Below, one piece after another: positions 7,204 through 12,286 of a stretch of DNA of 12,286 nt. A program made the position numbers and the translations under genes. Numbering within the stretch: position 1 is the first letter of the stretch; the number at the start of each line of letters is the position of its first letter. Source of the DNA: Acidobacteriaceae bacterium (GTDB lineage: Bacteria > Acidobacteriota > Terriglobia > Terriglobales > Acidobacteriaceae); contig DAHUZD010000311.1 in assembly GCA_027306745.1 (NCBI GenBank), forward strand, positions 1 to 12,286, in the 5' to 3' direction. The notes beneath the pieces were generated by a model. It saw nothing but the letters and a program-made list of their open reading frames with translations. It was not told where the DNA came from and did not search any database.

Positions 7204-8577
7204 ATGCCCTCACCTGCAGTCGCTTTTGCCCGGCAGAATCAAGCGCGCTTTTTGGAAGAATTAAAAGACCTGTTGCGCATTCCCTCCATATCTACGCTGC
7301 CAGAGCATGCAGGCGATGTGCGCCGCGCGGCGGAGTTTCTGGTGCGCGAGCTGCAACGCATTGGCATGGAGCACGTACGGCTGATCGAAACAGCCGGGCA
7401 TCCGCTGGTCTATGCAGATTGGCTGCACGCTCCGGGCCGGCCCACCTGTCTCTGCTATGGCCACTATGATGTGCAGCCGCCCGACCCTCTGGAGGAGTGG
7501 CTTTCGCCGCCATTTGAGCCGGCGGAGCGCAATGGCAATCTGTATGCGCGCGGCGCGGTCGATGACAAAGGCCAGATGTACATGCACATCAAAGCGCTGG
7601 AGAGCCTGATGCATGCGCACAGCGGCCAACTGCCGCTGAACGTGCGGCTGTTGATTGAAGGCGAAGAGGAAGTGGGCGGAGAGGGCATCGCAGAATATCT
7701 GCGCCAGCATCCAGAAACGCTGGCGGCGGATTTTGCTTTGGTCTCCGACACGGAGATGTTTGCTTCGGGGCTGCCGACGTTGTGCGTGGGCCTGCGCGGC
7801 ATGATCTATACCGAGTTGGAGGTGCGCGGCGCGAAAACCGATCTGCACTCGGGTTTGTATGGAGGAGCCGCGCCCAATCCATTTCAAGCGCTCTGCTGGA
7901 TGCTGGCGCAGATGAAGACCCCGGACGGGCGAATCCAAATACCTGGTTTTTATGATGAGTTGCAAGCGCCTTCTGCCGCGGAGATGGCCACGTGGAAGCG
8001 CCTGCCCTTCGATGAAGAGAAGTTGTTGCACGATGAGATGGGCGCGACAGCGCTGGTGGGAGAGGCCAACTATTCCGTGCTGGAGCGTCTTTGGGCGCGG
8101 CCCACGCTGGAGGTGCATGGCATGCCTGGCGGCTTTACGGGAGCCGGAGCCAAGACAGTGATTCCCGCCAAGGCCGTGGCCAAGGTCTCCATGCGTCTTG
8201 CGCCGGAGATGCAGCCGCAGCGCACTTTTGAGCGCTACAAACAATTTGCCGAATCGATTTGTCCCGCTGGCGTCACGGTGGAGGTGCGGCTGATCCATTT
8301 TGGCGATGCCATTGTGATTGGCACAGACAACGCTTATGTGCGTGCGGCGACGGAGGCCCTGCATACGGTCTTCGGGCGCGAGACGGTCTTTATCCGCTCG
8401 GGCGGCTCAATTCCCATCGTTGGGGACTTTGAGCGCCACTTGAAGATTCCCACGGTGATGATGGGCTTTGGGCTGCCGGATGACAATCTGCACGCGCCGA
8501 ATGAAAAGTTTTGCATCGCCAACTTTTACGATGGCATTGCGACGTTGATTGATTTCTTTGAGCGATTGGGGAAGTAG
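7204..8577 (+). CDS. M20 family metallopeptidase (dipeptidase)
   Basis: 457 residues from the ATG at 7204. It is a di-zinc exopeptidase of the M20 (CPG2/carnosinase-like) family. The catalytic domain contains H87 and D89 in 'YGHYDVQP', D120 bridging the metals in 'RGAVDDKGQ', the general base and metal glutamates E155/E156 in 'EGEEEVGG', D182 in 'VSDTEMF', and H430 in 'NLHAPNE'. The dimerisation ('lid') domain includes 'KTDLHSGLYGG' at 211-221, with H215 the residue that reaches into the partner's active site in this family. All expected metal ligands are present and the length is normal. It probably hydrolyses dipeptides or related acyl-amino acids in the cytoplasm, as I see no signal peptide. 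mobA begins 3 bases after its stop, so the two are probably co-transcribed. Confidence 0.93.
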   Translation: MPSPAVAFARQNQARFLEELKDLLRIPSISTLPEHAGDVRRAAEFLVRELQRIGMEHVRLIETAGHPLVYADWLHAPGRPTCLCYGHYDVQPPDPLEEWLSPPFEPAERNGNLYARGAVDDKGQMYMHIKALESLMHAHSGQLPLNVRLLIEGEEEVGGEGIAEYLRQHPETLAADFALVSDTEMFASGLPTLCVGLRGMIYTELEVRGAKTDLHSGLYGGAAPNPFQALCWMLAQMKTPDGRIQIPGFYDELQAPSAAEMATWKRLPFDEEKLLHDEMGATALVGEANYSVLERLWARPTLEVHGMPGGFTGAGAKTVIPAKAVAKVSMRLAPEMQPQRTFERYKQFAESICPAGVTVEVRLIHFGDAIVIGTDNAYVRAATEALHTVFGRETVFIRSGGSIPIVGDFERHLKIPTVMMGFGLPDDNLHAPNEKFCIANFYDGIATLIDFFERLGK

Positions 8578-8580
8578 CGG

Positions 8581-9201
8581 ATGCGGTTTCCAGCTCCAGT
8601 AACAGGACATTTGCTGGCCGGTGGATTGAGTCGGCGCATGGGGCAGGACAAAGTTTTGCTTCCGTGGCGCGGCGTGACGCTGCTCGATCTTGCGCTGGGC
8701 AAGTTGCGCGCGGTCTGTTCGACGGTACGCATCTGCTCCAACCGACGCGATCTACGCACGGATGTAACCTTGTTGCGCGATGCCAGCGTGGTCATTGACG
8801 GAGTGGAATGCGGACCGATTGGTCCACTGGGCGGTTTGTTGGCGGCGCTGGAGAAAAGCCGGACAGACTGGAATCTTTTTTTGCCGGTGGATGTTCCGCT
8901 ATTGCCGGTGGAGGTGTTGAAAAAAATCCTGCTGGAAACTGAGGAGAGCCAGGCCTGGGCAGTGTTGCCCACGGTGCAGGGTCAGCCTCAGCCGCTGTGC
9001 GCGGCGTATCATCGGGCGTTGTTGCCGGGGCTGCGCCAAGCCGCGCAGGCAGAGAAGTGGAAGGTGACGCAGGCGCTGGCGGCGGCTGCGCCCAGCGAAG
9101 CCATTGTGCAGATGGAGTGCGTAGAGGCCGATGCAGAGCGCTGGTTTCTGAACCTGAACACGCCGCGGGACTGGATGAGTCTGCGAGGGATGACAGACTG
9201 A
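8581..9201 (+). CDS. mobA: Molybdenum cofactor guanylyltransferase (MobA)
   Basis: 206 residues. The nucleotidyltransferase signature is clear: 'LLAGGLSRRMGQDK' at 11-24 binds GTP, 'GPLGGLLAAL' at 81-90 is the second conserved loop, D104 in 'PVDVPLL' is the metal-binding aspartate, and 'NLNTPRDW' at 191-198 is the usual C-terminal motif. The enzyme transfers GMP from GTP to molybdopterin to make the bis-MGD cofactor of DMSO reductase-type enzymes. A related CTP- or NTP-transferase of the same fold is the main alternative, but the LAGGxSxRMGxDK form favours MobA. No other molybdopterin gene is in the window. It starts 3 bases after the peptidase stop without an obvious Shine-Dalgarno of its own (GGGGAAG within the peptidase end is nearest) and ends 31 bases before the ABC ATPase. 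Confidence 0.85.
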   Translation: MRFPAPVTGHLLAGGLSRRMGQDKVLLPWRGVTLLDLALGKLRAVCSTVRICSNRRDLRTDVTLLRDASVVIDGVECGPIGPLGGLLAALEKSRTDWNLFLPVDVPLLPVEVLKKILLETEESQAWAVLPTVQGQPQPLCAAYHRALLPGLRQAAQAEKWKVTQALAAAAPSEAIVQMECVEADAERWFLNLNTPRDWMSLRGMTD

Positions 9202-9232
9202 TGCCGCCCGCTCCAGCATGGTGGAAGACAGC

Positions 9233-10006
9233 ATGAGCGTAGAGACGAACTTCGACGGTACGCCCTACATTGCCTTTGAGAATGTTTCAAAGAGCTTTGG
9301 AAGTTTGCAGGTGCTCAACGGGGTCAGCTTCCAGGTGATGCCGGGCGAAACACTTTGCATTCTGGGCCGCAGTGGCGTGGGCAAGTCCGTTTCACTACAG
9401 CACATCATGGGATTTTTGAAGCCCGATAGCGGCAGCATTTATGTGGCTGGCCAGGAGATTACGCAATTCAACGAGGAGCAACTGCTGCCCATCCGGCGCA
9501 AGGTCACCATGGTCTTTCAGAGCGGCGCGCTGTTTGATTCACTCAGCGTGGCGGAGAATGTGGCGTTTCCCTTGCGCGAGCGCGAGGAAGTGGACGAGGC
9601 GCAGTTGGATCAAATTGTGCAGGGGCTTTTGGCCATGGTGGGCGTCGAATCCATGGCGGACCAGATGCCCGCAGAGTTGTCCACGGGGATGAAGCGCTCC
9701 GTGGCCATTGCGCGCGCCCTGGCTGCGCAACCGGAGGCAATTCTGTACGACGAGCCGACCACAATGGTGGATCCGCTGATGGCGCATCGCATGGCCGACT
9801 TGCTGCAAAAGCTGCGCCAGCAACTGCGCTTGACCAGTATTGTGGTGACGCACGATCTGCGCTTTGCTTACGCCCTGGCGGATCGCGTGCTGTTTCTGCA
9901 TGAAGGCCGGGTGCACTTCTGGGGCAGAGTGCAAGAGTTCCAGCAGAGCGCAGACCCGGTCTTGCAGATGTTCCAAGTGATGGATGAACGAGAAATCTTC
10001 GCCTAA
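9233..10006 (+). CDS. ABC transporter ATPase, MlaF/Mce type
   Basis: 257 residues from the ATG at 9233, preceded by GGAAG with 5 bases between; an in-frame ATG at 9218 lacks such a signal. Motifs are Walker A 'GRSGVGKS' (45-52), Q-loop Q96 in 'MVFQSGALFDSLSVAENV', signature 'LSTGMKRSVAIARAL' (149-163), Walker B 'AILYDEP' with E174, D-loop 'TTMVDPL', and H207. The 'FQSGALFDSLSVAENVAFPLRE' block is characteristic of the Mla/Mce ATPases that power phospholipid or lipid movement between the membranes. Two departures from the common form are seen: LSTG for LSGG, and 'MVD' for 'GLD' in the D-loop. No MlaE permease or MlaD substrate-binding gene is adjacent within this window, so its partners must be elsewhere. 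A hairpin starts immediately after the TAA. Confidence 0.88.
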   Translation: MSVETNFDGTPYIAFENVSKSFGSLQVLNGVSFQVMPGETLCILGRSGVGKSVSLQHIMGFLKPDSGSIYVAGQEITQFNEEQLLPIRRKVTMVFQSGALFDSLSVAENVAFPLREREEVDEAQLDQIVQGLLAMVGVESMADQMPAELSTGMKRSVAIARALAAQPEAILYDEPTTMVDPLMAHRMADLLQKLRQQLRLTSIVVTHDLRFAYALADRVLFLHEGRVHFWGRVQEFQQSADPVLQMFQVMDEREIFA

Positions 10007-10042
10007 ATGCCTCAAAAGTCACTGTTGACGCTCTTGAGGCAT
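10007..10042 (+). terminator. Nested hairpin directly after the ABC ATPase stop
   Basis: ATGCCTCAA (10007-10015) pairs perfectly with TTGAGGCAT (10034-10042). Inside, GTCA (10018-10021) pairs with TGAC (10026-10029) around a 4-base loop. It begins at the base after the stop codon. There is no T-tract, so it may act as an mRNA-end stabiliser or a weak terminator rather than a classic intrinsic terminator. A second small dyad, CTGGAA-T-TTCCAG, follows at 10043-10055. Confidence 0.5.
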
Positions 10043-10066
10043 CTGGAATTTCCAGCCAGATTCATC

Positions 10067-10096
10067 TTGCGAAAACAAGAAATTTACAGGTAACAT
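10067..10096 (+). promoter_or_regulatory. Weak candidate promoter for the glycosylphosphotransferase
   Basis: TTGCGA (10067-10072) and TAACAT (10091-10096) are separated by 18 bases, each matching 4 of 6 consensus positions. If used, transcription would begin near 10103 and give a leader of about 255 bases. It is a weak match, proposed because a promoter is needed between the hairpin at 10007-10042 and the gene. Confidence 0.3.
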
Positions 10097-10129
10097 CATA
10101 AGGTAAAGAACAGGAGAGCTTTGGGTGTC

Positions 10130-10151
10130 AGTGTTGCCGATGGGCAACGCT
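10130..10151 (+). other. Leader hairpin 1
   Basis: AGTGTTGCC (10130-10138) pairs with GGCAACGCT (10143-10151) over 9 bp with one G-T wobble and a 4-base GATG loop. It lies in the non-coding stretch 10007-10359. No open frame with gene-like character was seen there on either strand. Confidence 0.5.
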
Positions 10152-10209
10152 GCTGCTTGCTCCCGTAGCGCTGCGTACGTGTTGAATTCGGGTGAAAAGC
10201 AGGAAAACA

Positions 10210-10323
10210 CCCAGCCCATTTTTGCCGGAACCTATTGTTAAGAAAATGGTTCGGCGAAGACTGGGTCCGGCGACACGTTTCGATTGGTTTGCGGAACCTT
10301 GTACCTCTTCTCGATTTGGTTCG
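10210..10323 (+). promoter_or_regulatory. Structured leader with duplicated CGGAACC/GGTTCG pair
   Basis: A long stem-loop is formed by CCCAG (10210-10214) with CTGGG (10261-10265), and GCCGGAACC (10224-10232) with GGTTCGGC (10248-10255), with one bulged G and a 15-base loop. The pairing sequences occur again downstream: CGGAACC at 10292-10298 and GGTTCG at 10318-10323. The four segments could therefore pair as 1-2 and 3-4 or cross-pair as 2-3 or 1-4. Such an arrangement is found in attenuators and riboswitch expression platforms, but no known aptamer was recognised. The region ends 36 bases before the glycosylphosphotransferase start. Confidence 0.4.
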
Positions 10324-10359
10324 AACTTGTGAACTCAGCGCAAGCAGGGAAGATACAAA

Positions 10360-11874
10360 ATGGCATCCCCGGATTTTACCCATTGGTCTGTAGCCAGGCC
10401 ATCACGATATCAGCAAGCTGCTAGCCCACGCCCGGCTGGGATGGATGCGCCGAACCGGCGGGCCGTCGATTCCGGCTCTACGGCGTCGGTGTGGATGCTG
10501 GCTGACTGCGCGACCGTGGCTTTCTCGGCCCTGCTGGCGACGTACTTCCATCATTTTCTCGCGCAGAGTTCCATGCTGCCCGGCAGCGCCCAACAGTATG
10601 CCAATCCTGCGGTTTTCTACCTCTACATGGCTGGGTTTTCACTGGTACTGGTGGCCGTCAACCGCTCGTATGGCCTGTATGAAGTGTTGATGAGCCGCAG
10701 CCGGTTACGGGAGCAGAGGCTTTGCCTGGAGGCCAGCCTGACGGCGGGGTTGATTCTGGCTGGAGCGCTGTATTTTACGCGCGAGGATGCCATCTCCCGC
10801 GCCGTGGTGACAACGACGATTGTGCTCTCAACGGTGTTGATGTGCCTGCGTCGGGCCGTTCGCAGCCACATCACCTACAAGCGGTTTGAGCAGGGCATCA
10901 ACACGCGCAACGTTTTGATCGTGGGCACGGGAACCGCCGCAGCCGCTGTGCAAAGCCATTTGCAGCGCGTGCGGCGGCTGGGATACTCCTGCAAAGGATT
11001 TGTTCGCACTGAGCAGGACCACTATTGCAGCGTGGACGCCGTATTGGGCGATGTGTCGGAACTCTCGCGGCTGGTGCGCCAGCACTTTATTGACGACATC
11101 TTCATCACGGGACCCTGCGAGCGCGGCACCATCAAACAGTTGCTGGCCGAAGCCACAGCCTGCGGTGTGGATGTGCGTGTCGTCCCTGACCTATACGACG
11201 GCATCTCCTGGCACGCGCCGGTGGAGTACGTTGGGCAATTTCCGACCCTGCCGCTGCACCGCAAGCAGATTCCTGCCGTGGGGTTGATGGCCAAGCGGAT
11301 GTTGGATATATGCGCCTCCGTATTTGCGTTGGTGACGCTGGCCCCGCTGATGGCGATGCTGGCGCTGGCCGTGCGGCTGGACTCGCCGGGGCCGGTTTTC
11401 TATTCGGCGGAGCGGATCGGGCGCAAAGGCAGAACCTTTCGCTGTTTCAAGTTCCGCACCATGGTGGTGGACGCCGAGGCGCGCAAGGAAGCCTTGCGGC
11501 ACATGAATGAGCGCGACGGCGTACTCTTCAAGATTCGCCATGACCCACGCGTGACGCGGCTGGGAACGTTTCTGCGCAAATACTCCCTGGACGAGCTGCC
11601 ACAGTTCTGGAATGTGTTGATCGGCGACATGAGCATCGTTGGCCCGCGTCCACCGCTAGCCGGTGAGGTGCGCCAGTATGATCTGCACCACTTGCGCAGG
11701 CTGGATGTGCAGCCGGGCATCACGGGCCTGTGGCAGGTGAATGCGCGGCAGGATCCTTCGTTCGACAATTACATTTCGCTGGACACAGCCTACGTGGACA
11801 ACTGGAGCCTGTGGCTGGATCTGAAGATTATGACGCGCACCTTTGGCGTGGTGCTGAATGGCACCGGCAATTGA
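10360..11874 (+). CDS. Polyprenyl glycosylphosphotransferase (exopolysaccharide initiation)
   Basis: 504 residues. It moves a sugar-1-phosphate from a UDP-sugar to undecaprenyl phosphate at the inner membrane, the first step of exopolysaccharide or capsule repeat-unit assembly (WcaJ/WbaP-like). The N-terminal half has about four membrane segments (around 46-66, 85-102, 124-140, 146-163). A Rossmann-like CoA_binding_3 domain (about 180-300) contains 'VLIVGTGTAAAAV' at 185-197. A fifth membrane-associated helix (about 315-340) starts the catalytic domain with 'KRMLDI' at 312-317. Catalytic motifs are 'FKFRTM' (363-368), 'SLDELPQFWNVL' (409-420), 'SIVGPRPP' (425-432) and 'PGITGLWQV' (452-460). 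All are intact, and the length is typical. AGGGAAG lies 7 bases before the ATG. The sugar specificity cannot be read from the sequence. The gene is preceded by a 353-base structured gap and followed by a terminator-like hairpin; no other polysaccharide gene is in the window. Confidence 0.93.
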   Translation: MASPDFTHWSVARPSRYQQAASPRPAGMDAPNRRAVDSGSTASVWMLADCATVAFSALLATYFHHFLAQSSMLPGSAQQYANPAVFYLYMAGFSLVLVAVNRSYGLYEVLMSRSRLREQRLCLEASLTAGLILAGALYFTREDAISRAVVTTTIVLSTVLMCLRRAVRSHITYKRFEQGINTRNVLIVGTGTAAAAVQSHLQRVRRLGYSCKGFVRTEQDHYCSVDAVLGDVSELSRLVRQHFIDDIFITGPCERGTIKQLLAEATACGVDVRVVPDLYDGISWHAPVEYVGQFPTLPLHRKQIPAVGLMAKRMLDICASVFALVTLAPLMAMLALAVRLDSPGPVFYSAERIGRKGRTFRCFKFRTMVVDAEARKEALRHMNERDGVLFKIRHDPRVTRLGTFLRKYSLDELPQFWNVLIGDMSIVGPRPPLAGEVRQYDLHHLRRLDVQPGITGLWQVNARQDPSFDNYISLDTAYVDNWSLWLDLKIMTRTFGVVLNGTGN

Positions 11875-11875
11875 G

Positions 11876-11909
11876 GCCGGTGGCAAGCGCGCGCGCCGGG
11901 CTTTGTTGT
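11876..11909 (+). terminator. Probable intrinsic terminator after the glycosylphosphotransferase
   Basis: GCCGGTG (11876-11882) pairs with CGCCGGGC (11894-11901) over seven pairs including one T-G wobble and a one-base bulge, and is followed by TTTGTTGT (11902-11909). It begins just after the TGA at 11872-11874. The T-rich tail overlaps the -35 of the nadE promoter. Confidence 0.45.
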
Positions 11910-11934
11910 CATCGCGGCAGGCAGCCGATAGACT
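11906..11934 (+). promoter_or_regulatory. Promoter of nadE, placed for a leaderless mRNA
   Basis: TTGTCA (11906-11911, 5 of 6) and TAGACT (11929-11934, 4 of 6, of TANNNT form) are separated by 17 bases. The -10 hexamer ends 6 bases before the GTG at 11941, so transcription would start at or within a base or two of the first codon. No Shine-Dalgarno sequence is seen before this GTG. Confidence 0.55.
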
Positions 11935-11940
11935 GATGCT

Positions 11941-12286
11941 GTGATTGTTGCACTGGCGCAGATCAACCCCACCGTCGGGGACTTTCTTGGCAATCAAAAA
12001 AAGATTGAGGCCTTTACGCGCGAGGCTGCGCAACGCGGCGCGCGCCTGGTGATCTTTCCAGAGATGGCCATCTGCGGCTACCCGCCTGCGGATTTGCTGG
12101 AGCGTCCGGCCTTTACCGTGAGATGTCAGCAGGTGGTGGACGCGATAGCGCCATTGACCGCCGATGGCAGCATTTCGATTGTCTGCGGCACGGTGACGCC
12201 TGCGTCCAACCCAGCGGGCAAGCGCAGAATGAACTCAGCCGTGCTGTTGCAGCAGGGCAGGGTGGTCTTCACACAGTCCAAGCGTC
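11941..12286 (+). CDS. nadE: Glutamine-dependent NAD+ synthetase, N-terminal glutaminase part
   Basis: The frame is open from GTG at 11941 to the window end (115 codons), so the gene is truncated by the window. The start reads V/M-IVALAQINPTVGDFLGN, the usual opening of the nitrilase-like glutaminase domain of long NadE. Catalytic glutamate E41 is in 'FPEMAICGYPPADLL' (39-53), 'CGTVTP' follows at 82-87, and K114 in 'FTQSKR' is at the position of the catalytic lysine. The cysteine and the ATP-dependent synthetase domain lie beyond the window. The full enzyme makes NAD+ from deamido-NAD+, ATP and glutamine. The in-frame candidate starts are few: the ATG at 11936 is in another frame and meets a stop after two codons. 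GTG with a TANNNT hexamer 6 bases upstream suggests leaderless translation. Confidence 0.9.
   Translation, partial: MIVALAQINPTVGDFLGNQKKIEAFTREAAQRGARLVIFPEMAICGYPPADLLERPAFTVRCQQVVDAIAPLTADGSISIVCGTVTPASNPAGKRRMNSAVLLQQGRVVFTQSKR

Noticed and set aside
8319..8335. TGGCAC with a GC dinucleotide at the right -12 spacing.
   Set aside because: It lies inside the M20 coding sequence with no downstream gene start, and the TT of the -12 element is missing; a chance match.
7261..8364. Minus-strand open frame of 367 codons opposite the M20 peptidase.
   Set aside because: The peptidase has complete catalytic motifs; the antisense frame is His/Arg/Gln-rich with no recognisable domain.
10130..10200. 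Possible GEMM (cyclic di-GMP) riboswitch before the polysaccharide gene.
   Set aside because: The conserved GEMM core sequences, including the GGACGCAAAG-type segment, are absent.

Overview
The window is a compact, moderately GC-rich stretch of bacterial chromosome. It carries eleven genes, two of them cut by the window edges. Gene style points to a soil-type Acidobacteriota (Terriglobia): a YVTN beta-propeller next to nadK, an NtrC-type regulator with its kinase and a Pro/Ala-rich lipoprotein, a DUF4239 membrane protein, and an Mce/Mla-type ATPase with the LSTGM signature. This assignment rests on recognising protein families; no alignment was run. I see no prophage, insertion sequence, CRISPR array, tRNA or rRNA.

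Layout. At 1-1683 (+) lie the end of a YVTN-type beta-propeller protein and NAD kinase (nadK). At 5716-1713 (-) lies a convergent three-gene unit in the order sigma-54-dependent response regulator, membrane histidine kinase, small Pro/Ala-rich lipoprotein. The lipoprotein is translationally coupled to the kinase. At 5785-7048 (+), divergent from the regulator and behind a recognisable sigma-70-type promoter, lie a four-helix DUF4239 protein and a single-domain rhodanese. At 7049-10006 (+), a palindromic operator-like element precedes an M20 metallopeptidase. MobA (molybdenum cofactor guanylyltransferase) follows 3 bases later, then an MlaF-like ABC ATPase with no permease or substrate-binding partner in view. 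At 10007-10359 a 353-base gap holds a hairpin at the ATPase end and a strongly structured leader. At 10360-11874 (+) is an initiating polyprenyl glycosylphosphotransferase for exopolysaccharide or capsule. At 11941-12286 (+) is the start of glutamine-dependent NAD+ synthetase (nadE), whose promoter is placed so that the mRNA would be leaderless.

How the genes may work together. The kinase, regulator and lipoprotein look like one envelope-sensing unit that acts on sigma-54 promoters. I found no convincing -24/-12 site here, so its targets are probably elsewhere. The ATPase and glycosylphosphotransferase are also envelope functions. NadK and NadE are two steps of NAD(P) synthesis at opposite ends of the window, with no sign of co-regulation.

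Most of the window is ordinary. The parts worth a second look are non-coding: the leader before the glycosylphosphotransferase, with two copies of a CGGAACC/GGTTCG pair that allow alternative folds; the tandem palindromes before the peptidase; and the leaderless nadE arrangement. I found no clearly new multi-gene system.
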